From assembly GCA_009809945.1 (NCBI GenBank), contig WTPW01001665.1:3887-67886 (forward strand): a DNA stretch of 64,000 nucleotides, in the 5' to 3' direction. The position numbers and the translations under genes are program-made. The notes below the pieces were generated by a model. It ran no database searches. It was not told the DNA's origin and saw only the letters and a program-made list of their open reading frames with translations. Numbering within the stretch: the first letter of the stretch is position 1; every line of letters starts with the position of its first letter. Source of the stretch: Gigaspora margarita. Lineage: Eukaryota; Glomeromycota; Glomeromycetes; Diversisporales; Gigasporaceae. Positions 46,312 through 56,827 of this stretch are shown one piece after another.

Positions 46312-46761
46312 AGGACCCTGGACATCTCTTATATAGATCATAACTGGATTTTGGCCAATTTTGACCTAATTTGCTAAAAATATCAAAACCTATTTACTTT
46401 AATAACTTCTAATCCAGTAATTAGAATTGAATAAACTTTTTTTTATTAGATACGTCTTACTGAGAGCTTTATTTTAAAAAAAAGTTCATTCAAATTGGAC
46501 TACTGGATGCCAAGATAAGGGCCGTGTCATTAATCATCTGATTATTTTTTATCAGAGGCCTACCCCCTCTCTCTTTTTTAATATATATATAGTCAGGTTC
46601 TTATATATAATTTCAACTTTTTTTACCTCCTCTCTCCTAAAAAATCACCTGATTTTTGTCACTCCCCTAATTGCCAAAAACTGTTTTTTTACTTCTCAAA
46701 TTTTAGGTGTTTTTGCTAAAAAATTTCAAGTATGACTTCTATACTAAATGTCTGGGGTTCT
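46312..46761. mobile_element. hAT MITE (AGGACCC family), copy F
   Basis: Ends are AGGACCCTGGACATCTCTT and AATGTCTGGGGTTCT, flanked by ATTTGGCC and GTTTGGCC (7 of 8) inside a TTGGCCA-rich tract. A 149-bp Harbinger-type MITE is nested at 46519-46667. Confidence 0.82.
46519..46667. mobile_element. 149-bp Harbinger-type MITE nested in a hAT MITE
   Basis: It starts GGGCCGTGTCATTAATCA and ends (inverted) GGGGAGTGACAAAAATCA, with TAA on both sides. The uninterrupted copies of the hAT family read CAAGATAATTGCC across the site, which proves the three-base duplication. Confidence 0.87.
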
Positions 46762-46918
46762 GTTTGGCCATTTGGCTATTTGGCCACTAGCAAATGGCCA
46801 TATAGGCCAAATAATTTTAATTGGCCTGGTCAATTGACATTCAACTTTGGCTAAAAATTTTTGGCTATTGTTGGCCAAATAATTATATATTGGCTAATAG
46901 CCAATTAATTTTTTTTGC
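46762..46918. repeat. TTGGCCA-rich tract
   Basis: Repeated TTTGGCCA and TTGGCTA units occur here and just left of the hAT MITE (46298-46311), so the MITE landed inside one simple-repeat tract. Confidence 0.6.
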
Positions 46919-47939
46919 CCAATTAAATTGGTATTGCTGCTTTAAGAATATAATAAAGTTAAATTTTGGTATAACAAACTCAAATTTTAATATAATAAAC
47001 TTGAATATTTAAAACCAGTTTCAACCTTTAAAACAAAAATTTAAAGTTATATTTTTTTGTTTTATAACTATGACTTTGTACTTTTTTATTTATTAGTTTT
47101 TTCATATTATACATGTAAAAGAATATAATACAACTTAGAAGAAAAAGAAACTCAGACTTCATAATGGTCTTCCGCTACTAATCAATCTTTATCCAAGACC
47201 ATATTATTAGCTGAACAAAATTATTTTTATAATAACTTGTCAGACTTTTGAAATAAAATTGTTAACATCAATAACCTTGTCCCATCTAACTGGCCCAGGT
47301 CCCAGTATGTTAAATAAAAAGCAGTCATATAAACTGAACTGCTTAGAATAAAGCTTCTAGAATCTTTGTCTAGTAGTTTCTCCAAAACTCTCACATGTCA
47401 TTTCATGTTACTTGTTTTCAAGCTACTTATGACGATTGTATCCAATATGGTAGATGCCTTTCCTTTTTGGAAGCAGTAAACACTACAGATCTTTTGGAGG
47501 AGTAAGCCGAAACATCTACTTTTTGAAAATTCTTTATGAACCAATCACACCAAAAAGAGGAGTTCACTTGTAGCCATAGTAATGACAGTAGTTCTTACCA
47601 TATAGTTCAAATCTATCAGAGAGCTGCCAAAGGCTTTAGGGTGTAGTGAGTGATAAACTCTAAGCTTGTTAGCAGGTAGTCTAAATAACAAGTACCAGTT
47701 TTTGGTGAGTAACAAACTCTAAAGCTGTTAACAGATACTCAGTTAACTGTATTTCTAAATAATAGCAACTAGGTTGCATATATTTGCTATTTCTTTGAGA
47801 CTTAACTTCTGAAGTGTTAGCGTATTTGTTGGTACAAGTGATTGGTGAGTAGAGAGTTACAGAAGATCTCTTGATAATATTCAAAGTTATATTTTTGATA
47901 TACTTGTATTAAAAATATAATTTTTGTATTATTTTATTT
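46919..47939. other. Stretch of higher complexity without a recognised gene
   Basis: 47110-47880 is less AT-rich than its surroundings. It holds two loosely repeated segments (GTGAGTGATAAACTCTAAG and GTGAGTAACAAACTCTAAAG). No supported coding sequence. Confidence 0.35.
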
Positions 47940-48135
47940 AGACATTAATCATTTTACTATACTCTGAACAATTAGTGTTACTGAACTCGAACATGAACCT
48001 AAACATGCTCTAAAGGTTCAGTATCAAACCCAAAATTGAACCAATTTTTTAAATTAGTTTAGGTTCAAGTTTAGTTCAAATTTTGAACCAAATATAAACT
48101 TAATTAAAGTTTAGTTCAGATTTATGAAAATACTA
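47940..48135. repeat. Degenerate GGTTCAAGTTTAG repeat, second tract
   Basis: Inverted and direct variants of GTTTAGGTTCAAG, like those at 1200-1400. Confidence 0.5.
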
Positions 48136-48299
48136 TATATTAGGTACTAGATATGTATAGAATATATAATGAATATAATTAATATATTTCTTATACATAT
48201 TAGCTATTTAACATATTTAAAAAATTATTAAATATAACTAATCAATTTTATATAAATCATAATTAAAATAGTTAAATATATACTAATTTTTGACTATTA

Positions 48300-49465
48300 C
48301 AGTCTAACCCCTATATAATTACATCTTTGAGATACAAAAAGTAGTGATTATATAAAGATATGACTAATATAGAGGAAATTCTATATAATTACAATTATAA
48401 TAAAATTACATATAAAAAAATTGTGATTATAGGTTTTTAAAAATTATAATTGATTATCTTTTCTATATATAAAGTTAAAATTATACTAAATAAATCAATA
48501 ATAATGCTCTAATTAATATTGTTTAAAAGATAAAATTATATATTCTAAAATTTTCAAATAATTTGAATAATTTTATTATTACTTTTACAATTTATATTTA
48601 ACTGAGAAAATTAAAAAAATTAAAAATTTTTATCTTAATTGTAAATTATAAAAGTATATTAATAAAATTTTATTTAAATTATTTCAAAATTTTAAAATAT
48701 ATGTAATTTTGTATTCTGAACAATTTTACTTCGATCATTTTTATCAATTAATTTAATATAATTTTAACTTTTATATATAGCTACAATTTATAATTATTTA
48801 AAAAAAAATTTTTCAATTTTTTTTTAAATAATTATATATTATAGCTATATATAAAATTAAAATTATATTAAATTAATCGATAATAATCAAAGTAAACTTG
48901 TTCAGAATACAAAATTACATATATTTTAAAATTTTGAAATAATTTAAATAAAATTTTATTAATATACTTTTATAATTTACAATTAAGATAAAAAATTTTA
49001 ATTTTTTTAATTTTTTTTACCTAAATGTAAATTGTAAAAGTAAAATAATAAATATTATTCAAATTAATTGAAATTTTAGATTATATGTAATTTTATCTTA
49101 TAAACAATATTAATTAGAGCATTATTATCAATTTATGTAGTATAATTTTAACTTTTATATGTAGAAAAAATAATTGATTATTAAAAAAAAAACAAATTTA
49201 AAAATTTTTACTTGTTAAAAAATAATAATTAATAACTTACAAAAATATTTATAATACTAAAATAATTAATTTAAAATATTATAATAATAATGTGATTATA
49301 TAGGGATAGTTTTATATAGATGGTAAATAAAAAATTGAAATAGTAATTATAATGCAAATTTGCTTATATAGAGGTAAAATTATAGTAAAAAGGTTAGTAA
49401 ATTTACAAAAGTGATTATATTGAATTTGTAACTATATAGAAAGTAAATATATAAAGATTAAACTA
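48300..49465. mobile_element. TA-flanked element with CAGTCTAACC ends, copy 1 (decayed)
   Basis: The left end CAGTCTAACCCCTATATAAT is preserved. The right end GATTAAACTA is its inverse after several G-to-A changes. TA lies on both sides. The interior alternates inverted CATATATTCTAAAATTTT and TTCTGAACAATTTTACTT modules. Its relative at 62780-63988 is better preserved. Confidence 0.65.
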
Positions 49466-49572
49466 TATTTTAAATTAATAAAAACTATCATAATATTAAA
49501 ATTATTTTATAAAGTCTTATCTTTAATATTTAAAAAAAATTTTATAATTTAAATTTAGAAAAAATATATTTG

Positions 49573-49721
49573 TCGCCAGCGGTGATAGTCAATGGATTGT
49601 GATCGACCAATTAGATCATGTAACATTATGATCAAAACAAAAACAAAGCATCAAACTTACTATCATTAGAATCAAGATTAGAGCAGAACTAGGAAATCTT
49701 TATTATAGGTCTCTGCCATAA
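49573..49721. mobile_element. Relic of a Mutator-type MITE
   Basis: It shares GATTGTGATCGACCAATTAGATC and GGAAATCTTTATTATxGG with the inverted copy at 51842-52088. The ends resemble the CAGGCTGTGAAATTCACAACC MITEs, but no duplication is visible. Confidence 0.4.
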
Positions 49722-49862
49722 AAATTTTAATTATATTTTTTGCGAATTAGGCTTTTCTCTAATTAAGCAAATCAATTTTACAAACACCTTTAATAAGTTG
49801 ATAATAATGCGAATTATTTTTTGGTTGAATACCTTATACAATAATTATGTAATTAAAATTAA

Positions 49863-50651
49863 TTCATGATCCGTATACCAACTAGAGAAAATATATAGTA
49901 AAATGTGGGGAGAATTAATTAGTTTTTTTTCAAATTTCAGGAATCTGGCACTGTCAAAGCAATAGCAACTTTTTACTAAGCTAACCTTTCTTCTCTCCTA
50001 AACGAAAGTTGTAGGCACATTCTTGTGATTCTAATGGTAGTAAAATAATTAAAATCAGCCCAGTAGATCACAAGATATTATTAAAAACTTTTCATGACCA
50101 GTGTTTAAAATAGAAATTTTAATTTACCAGTACATGCACCTGTTGTATAAAAAAATACTGGTTCAAAAAAAAAAAACCTGCATTAGTAGAAAATGATCAT
50201 CAGATCATTGGGGGCACATAGATGCACATACCGGTTACTTCAAAAAATTCTGGATCATGCACCGTTTGTTGCACTGGCCCAATTTTAAAATACTGGTATA
50301 TGCAATATAAAAAACGGTAGATCCAGATTTTTATCATGCTATTTTATACACTGTTCATGACCATATAAAGTTCCTATGTAAACAATAATATTGTTTACAT
50401 AGGAACTTTATATGGTCGCAAAAAGTTTTTTAACAATATCTTGTGATCTACTAGGCCGATTTTAATTATTTCACTACCATTAAAATCACAAGAATGTGCT
50501 CTACAACTTTTGTTTAGTAGAGAAGGTTAGCTTAGTAAAAAAAGTTGCTATTGCTCTGATAGTGCCAGATTCCTGAAATTTAAAAAAAACATTAATTAAT
50601 TTTCCTCACATTTTATTATATATTTTCTTTAGTTTCTATATGGATCACGAA
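49863..50651. mobile_element. TTAA-flanked foldback, TTCATGATCC termini
   Basis: Palindromic arms begin TTCATGATCCGTATACCAAC on the left, with a matching inverse on the right. TTAA lies on both sides. The arms carry ATTCTAATGGTAGTAAAAT and CAGTAGATCACAAGATATT. A hAT MITE (50099-50353) sits near the centre. Same architecture as 17566-18097. Confidence 0.7.
50099..50353. mobile_element. hAT MITE with CAGTGTTTAAAATA ends
   Basis: Ends are CAGTGTTTAAAATAG and (inverted) CAGTGTATAAAATAG, with an exact 8-bp duplication TTCATGAC. It is 255 bp with no ORF. Confidence 0.88.
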
Positions 50652-50742
50652 TTAATTATATAATATAGTATGATAATATAAGATAATATCATGTTAGCAC
50701 AGTGATAATTTTTTTGATCTGAGAATGCCATGAAGCGGCATT

Positions 50743-51028
50743 TAGGGTTCCGCAATTTGATTTGATTTTCAAATATTTGAATCAAATATTTGATCAAATT
50801 CAAATTCAAATTTGACTATATTTGATTTGATCAAATTCAAATCTGGTCAAATTTGATTTGATTTGACAAATATTTGATTTGATTTGAAAATTACTATTAA
50901 AAATTCAAATTCAAATCAAATTCAAATCCAAATATTTGAATCAAATCAAATTCAAATCAGGGTCAATTTGATTTGATCAAATTCAAATTGATCCAATATT
51001 TGATTTGATTTGAATTTGAGGAACCCTA
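50743..51028. mobile_element. 286-bp hAT MITE, TAGGGTTCC ends, copy 2
   Basis: Exact 8-bp duplication GCGGCATT on both sides of TAGGGTTCC ends. Inverted relative to 22234-22519, with about eight differences over 286 bp by eye. The interior is TTTGATTTG/CAAATTCAAA repeats. Confidence 0.92.
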
Positions 51029-51157
51029 GCGGCATTTTCTGAATAATTAAAAAATTGTCATTGTACCAATGTGGCTGTATTGATATTATAGTACAGCAGT
51101 CATTGATCATAAATTGTACTATTTATATTTTTTTTAAACTCCTTTAATTTGTATAGT

Positions 51158-51454
51158 AGGACCCCGGACATCTCTCATATAGATCATAACTGGATTTTGG
51201 CCAATTTTGACCTAATTTGCTAAAAACGACAAAATCTATTTACTTTAATAACTTTTAATCCAGTGATCAGAATTGAATAAACTTTTTTTGTTAGATACGC
51301 CTCACTAAGAGCTTCATTTTAAAAAAAAAGTTCATTCAAATTGGACCACCAAATACCAAGATAATTGCCAAAAACTGTTTTTTGCTTCTCAAATTTTAGA
51401 TGTTTTTGCTAAAAAATTTCAAGTATGATCTCTATACTAGATATTTGGGGTCCT
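51158..51454. mobile_element. hAT MITE (AGGACCC family), copy G
   Basis: Ends are AGGACCCCGGACATCTCTC and ATATTTGGGGTCCT, with an exact 8-bp duplication TGTATAGT. Confidence 0.9.
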
Positions 51455-51841
51455 TGTATAGTGCAACATAATATAAGTATAGATAATATATGCATTGTGC
51501 AAAATAACAAGCATGAATGATGCAATAAAAAGAAAGTAATTTATAACATAAATAGTGTAATACTTATGATCAATAGTGAATGTGCTATAATAATTATATT
51601 ATAAAAAGACTATCGCTATAGAATATTTAAGTCATATAATAAATAACAATTATATAATGATACGAATTAGATTGTGACTAGTACTTTTTTTAGTAACCTA
51701 TATATGCGAATTTATTTATAGGCGGTGATTAATTTTTTTGTGAATCATACAAAGCTGATGACTTTACAAAGACTTTGATTATTCAAATCTATTTAATGTT
51801 GGTCACATTTCTAAATTTATAATAGTTTTTGAATATTGTAG

Positions 51842-52088
51842 TGGCAGGAACCCATAATAAAGATTTTCCAGTTCTGTTAGAGCCATAGTTAAGGTTTAGG
51901 TAGAGTATTGTATATAGTAAAATTTTGCAAAGAATTTTTTTTTTGCACAAAAAAAAGTAGTTTCATAGACAAAATTTTAAGTTAGAAGTGATTTTTTAAA
52001 AAATCAAAGTCTTTGCATTTTTTACATTATACATGATCCTTTGATCTAATTGGTCGATCACAATTCAGTGACTGTTACTGCTAGTGAC
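51842..52088. mobile_element. Mutator-type MITE relic, second copy
   Basis: Shares the AAAAGTAGTTTCATAGACAA and TTTTAAGTTAGAAGTGATTT core with 29906-30231 and 57228-57554, and GTGATCGACCAATT with 49573-49721 in inverted orientation. No clear duplication. Confidence 0.5.
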
Positions 52089-52188
52089 AAATAGATTTAT
52101 CTTTAAATTTAAACATTAATTTATATTCAAAATTTTACAAGAATCTTTTAGTTATAGAAGGTTTTTAAAAAAAAACAAAAAAAATTAA

Positions 52189-53373
52189 GGAAAGTGCAGT
52201 AAATCATGTAATTTTCTGGGGTCACCCATCTATCATGTCCTATATATATAGTATAAACAGCCAATAATATTGAAGCAAAATTGAGTATTAGTTAATTGCA
52301 GATAGTTGCTATATAGCAAAGTCTAAACTCTACTATATCAATCGATAATTATTGATTAGGTAAACTTGTTTGGAAGACTAAAATATATATACTCTGAAAT
52401 TTTTATTAAATTTGAATAATTTTTTATTATTTAACTTTAATTTTTACATTTGTTAAATATATTTTTTTAAAAAATTTTAATTACTCTGCCAAACGTAAAA
52501 ATCAAAAGTCAATTAATAAAAAATTCTCTAATACTTATAAAAATTTTGTAGTAAGGGAAGTGTAGTAAATTACGTAATTTATTAGAGAGAGGGGGTCCTC
52601 ATTTATTACGTCCTATATATATATATAGAGTAAAATAGCCAATAATATTGAAGTATTTATTATAATAAAAATTCACAGAAAGTTGCTACATAGTAAAGTC
52701 TAAATTTTACTATGTCAATCAATAATTATCAATTAAATAAACTTGTTTGGAATATCAAAATATATATACTCTAAAATATTTATCAAAATTAGAGAAGATT
52801 TTATTATTTAACTTTTAATTTTTACGTTTGTCAAATATATTTTTTTAAAAAATTTTAAAATTTTTATCAAACATAAAAATTAAAAAGTCAAATATAAAAA
52901 GTTCTCCAATATTGATAAAAATTTTAATATAAGTGTATTTTGATCTACCGAACAAGTTTACTTAAGCAACTTTAATTAATTCATATAGTAAAATTTTGAC
53001 TTTACTATGTAGCAACTATTATTATACATGGAATTAAAAACATTTTTAAATTTTTTTAATATTATAAAAGATGAAATTTGATTGGTCAATAGTCTATTAC
53101 AGGGAGAGGGGCTATGTAAACCCTAATTACGTGATTTACTGCACTTCTTTAAGTATATTTTGACCTTTTAAATAAGTTTATTTAAGTGATTTTAAATGAT
53201 TTGTTTAGTAAAATTTAGACTTTGCTATGTAGCAACTTTTGTCAATTGTGGGATAGCTTATTTTTAGATCAAAGCCATTTTTGAGTTTTATAAAATTTGA
53301 TTAGTCAACAGTTCTATTACTAGAGGGGTCAGGACCTATGTAAACCCTAATCACATAATTTACTGCACTTCTC
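52189..53373. mobile_element. Harbinger-type MITE hosting a sister copy
   Basis: The outer element begins GGAAAGTGCAGTAAATCATG and ends (inverted) GAGAAGTGCAGTAAATTATG, with TAA on both sides. A second family member (52555-53149) is inserted in it. After removal the host reads like 33679-34268. Confidence 0.8.
52555..53149. mobile_element. Harbinger-type MITE nested in its own family
   Basis: Begins GGGAAGTGTAGTAAATTACG and ends (inverted) AGAAGTGCAGTAAATCACGT, with TAA on both sides. The intact relative at 34045-34065 reads GGTAAGTGTATTTTGACC across the site, confirming the insertion. Confidence 0.82.
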
Positions 53374-53399
53374 TAAAGAGTAGTTTGGTACTAGAAATT

Positions 53400-54260
53400 G
53401 ATTAGGTTAATTAAAAAAAATATATTTTCCAAACCAAAATAGTTCTAAAAGTAATAAAAATTCAAAATTAGTCCAATAAATATCTTTTTATAGTCTTTTT
53501 AATTTTTGATAATGATTGTTTATATAAATTACATAATTTAAATAATTATCATAAAACTTTAAAAGGTCATAAAAAAATTTCACTAGCCCATTTTTTATGA
53601 TTTTATTGTCTTTAGAACTGCTTTAGTCTAAAAAACAATATTTATTTAATTGGCCTATCCAATTTACTTAGTATTAAATTTGGTTCTAGAACACTTTTTA
53701 TTTATCTTTAAAAATATAAAAATAAATAAAAAAAGTATACTAAAACTAGGTTTTGTACTAAGTAAATTGACTAGATCAATTAAATAAAGATTGTTCTTCA
53801 GATCAACGTAGTTCTAAAGGTAATAAAATTATTAAAAATGGCCTAGTAAATTTCTTTTTATAGCTTTTCAAAGTTTTATAATAATTGTTTATATAAATTA
53901 TCTAATTTATAAAACTTTAAGAGGCTATAAAAAGAAATATACTAAGGGCCATAACAGATATTACGTAATATCATTTTATCATAGAGCTATCCCCCTTCCC
54001 CCCACATAAGACCAATTAGCCAATCAAATTGTATAATTAGTCTTATGTAAAATTTTTTTGACCCCCCTCCCTTTAGAATATTATGTAATATCTTTTACTG
54101 CCCTAACTGCTTTGATGAACTTATTATTTTTAGTTACTATTTTTAGAACTTTTTAGATCTAAAAAACAATACTGTTTTAATTAATTAGACTTATCAATTT
54201 ACTTAGTATAAAACATAGTTCTGAAACAGTTTTATTTATTTTATAAATAATTTATAAATA
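53400..54260. repeat. Imperfect foldback carrying TTAGAACT(A/G)CTTTAG modules
   Basis: Repeated inverted segments (AGTTCTAAAGGTAATAAAAT, TTTACTTAGTA, TTTTTATAGxCTTTT) alternate through the stretch. Termini not defined. A Harbinger-type MITE lies inside at 53946-54103. Confidence 0.5.
53946..54103. mobile_element. 158-bp Harbinger-type MITE
   Basis: Ends are GGGCCATAACAGATATTACG and (inverted) GGGCAGTAAAAGATATTACA, with TAA on both sides. Confidence 0.82.
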
Positions 54261-54509
54261 CAAAATATATATATAATATATGAGATTTGCTATTTATTAC
54301 CATTAGTGATATCACTAGTATTACATAATTAAAGATTAACCAAATCAAATTTTAAGATTAAATGTAATATTGCACAATTAAAAAAATTCAAAACAACATT
54401 TGTTTTGTTAAAAATTCAAAATTTAGTTTATAAAAGGCCTTCTGTGTATTAGTAAAAAATTTTTTTGCAAAATTTTAATATATATAGTACTTTCTAACCT
54501 TTATCTAGT

Positions 54510-54802
54510 AGTACCCCAAACATCTAGTATAGATGTTATACTTTATTTTTTAGCAAAGACCCCTGAAATTTGAAAAGCAAAAAACTAGTTTTTGGCAATT
54601 ATCTTGGTATCCAGTAGTCCAATTTGAATTAATATTTTTTTAAAATGAAGCTCTTAGTAAGGCGCATTTAACAAAAAAAAGTTTATTCAATTCTGATCAC
54701 TAGATCAAAAGTTATTTAACAAATTGTATTTTGTTATTTTTAACAAATTGGCCAAAATTAGCAAAATCCAGTTATGACCTATATGAAAGATGTTTGGGTC
54801 CT
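54510..54802. mobile_element. hAT MITE (AGGACCC family), copy H
   Basis: In the opposite orientation to most copies. Ends are AGTACCCCAAACATCTAG and AGATGTTTGGGTCCT. The flanks TATCTAGT and TTTCTAGT match at 7 of 8. Confidence 0.8.
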
Positions 54803-54960
54803 TTTCTAGTAACAATATTCTAATCCTAACCAAACAAAAAGTTTTACTTAAAAGTAATTATATGGTCTATAAATATTTATATAATACTAAAAATATTATT
54901 AGTAATAATTTAAAGTAATTTTTATAATACATATGATATATAAAATATATATAATATATA

Positions 54961-55562
54961 AGGTAAATGGGGGTATTGTGGGCTAGTTAAAGTTGTTACT
55001 AATAAAACTTATTAATAACAAATAGATTTTTATACAATTTTTATTATTTGAACTATATGCTTAATAAAGAATAAATTATTTAAAAAAAAAATCTTAAATC
55101 ATATATAGTTTTAGATATAAATAATTAGTACACAAATAGAATATAAAAACTAAATTTTAAAAGGGAGGAGGATATTGTGGGCCATTATTTGACAGCCAAT
55201 AATTTTTGATCTACTGGTCCGTTTTGGATGATTTTACTACCAAAATGACCGTCTTAGTGAGACGATTCTAACAAGCACAAAATCGTTAAAATCCAATCAC
55301 GGGATCCCAAGATCATTAAAGGTTAATATGCAAAAAAATTGCAACTTTACTAATATAATCAAATATATGCAAAAACTTATATTTTGAATAAATGATAATA
55401 TCTTGTGATCTAGTAGTCAGAATTGGATGAAATTTATACCATTCAGTTCGTCTCAATGAGATGAATCAAATGGTATAAAATCTATCCAATTTCAATCACT
55501 AGATCACAAGATATTTGGCTGGCCCACAATACCCTCCTGGCCCACAATACCCCCATTTACCT
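54961..55562. mobile_element. TA-flanked MITE, AGGTAAATGGGGGTATTGTG ends
   Basis: A 602-bp element with AGGTAAATGGGGGTATTGTG and its inverse, TA on both sides. Interior hairpins include CGTCTCAATGAGATG and the CTACTGGTCCGTTTTGGATG module. Confidence 0.75.
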
Positions 55563-55574
55563 TATATGTTAACT

Positions 55575-55873
55575 AGTCCTAAGGGCTATGGCAGTAAATG
55601 ATCTGGGGTCTGAACTGACTTATGTACCACAGATACTAGTGAAACAGTTGAGATTGGTCAAGGAGCTAAAGATCAGAGGGTTTAAATAGGCAATTCCCAT
55701 AGTTGGGTTGCAGGTATGGCATCTAGTGTGGAACCTTCGGGCGGACTACTTAAATTAGATACCAAAAGTGTACATGTGGCTAGTTGTACTCTCATCCAAG
55801 TGTAACTTTCTAATATGTAAACTGAATAAATCCTATGCCCCAAGCAGGCACTTTGAAACAAAAAAAAAATAAT
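55575..55873 (+). repeat. Retroposon-like repeat with A-tail, copy 2
   Basis: It runs from about CTAAGGGCTATGGC, through TTTAAATAGGCAATTCCCAT and TTCGGGCGGACTACTTAAAT, to GAATAAATCC, CACTTTGAAAC and A10. It is the least decayed of three copies. Confidence 0.55.
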
Positions 55874-55879
55874 ATATAT

Positions 55880-56339
55880 ATGTTGTGCTAAACTTGCCAA
55901 TAAAAAACCTCTTAAAATTCTAGTTCATTATCTACTATTTCTTCAAATTCATATACTTCTATATATAAACATACTAGAATTCACTATACTTATAGTTGTA
56001 TTTGTAGTCTTTCTGACCAGTTGCATGATAAAGATACAAATATATATTTACCTATTGTCAAGCATTTCAAAAAATTGATATCTGGTTCTATTAATAAATT
56101 AAATATAGTACAAATACTAACTCTATACTCTATATTTAAATCTAAATGAGTTTTAACTACTCTAGTAGGTTTAGATTGCAGATAAATTAGATAATTTAAT
56201 TTTGTTTATAGTCTAAGTCTCAATTCTTGTAATAAAAACTAAATTAAATATTTGTGTAATATTGAAAAACCCCAAGAGGAATCTAATATAGTTTATTAAT
56301 AAAAATAGAGACAAAACCTCATCTTAATAACAAAAAAAA
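55880..56339. other. Stretch without recognised features
   Basis: No coding potential or inverted ends recognised. Confidence 0.3.
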
Positions 56340-56620
56340 ATTATATATATATGTCCAAACTAACTATATATGTACTATAGATAACCAGTAAAGCAGTTGA
56401 GATTGGTTAAAAAAAGAAGTGAAAAGTCAGAGTATTTAAATAGACAATTTTTGTAGTTGAGTTGCAGATATTGTAGCTAGTATGAAACCTTTAAGCAAAC
56501 TATTTAAATTAGATACTAAAAGTGTATATATAGCTAGTTGTACTCTTATTCAAGTATAATTTTCAATAAATAAACTGAATAAACCCTAAGCTCCAAGCAG
56601 GTACTTTGAAACCAAAAAAA
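56340..56620 (+). repeat. Retroposon-like repeat, copy 3 (decayed)
   Basis: Matches copy 2 with many G-to-A and C-to-T changes (for example TTGAGTTGCAGATATTGTAG against TTGGGTTGCAGGTATGGCAT). It ends CACTTTGAAACC-like before an A-run. Confidence 0.5.
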
Positions 56621-56732
56621 AATATAATATATATATAATATCTTGTATTAACTTTATATATATTAGATACTTAATAGTATATCTGATAGATATCAGATAT
56701 ATAATTAATTTTTGTTAATACCTATTAGAGGA

Positions 56733-56827
56733 GCACTATTTATTAGCTGATTTTTTAGAGGATGGAAGTAGAGCAATTATTAGATTCTATATATATATAA
56801 TATATATATAATATATAATATATATAT
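56733..56827. mobile_element. Decayed left end of a GGGGAGCACC Harbinger-type MITE
   Basis: Reads GAGGAGCACTATTTATTAGC after TTA, similar to the end at 34400. A possible right half lies at about 61838-61925, which would make 56828-61837 a stack of later insertions. Confidence 0.45.
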
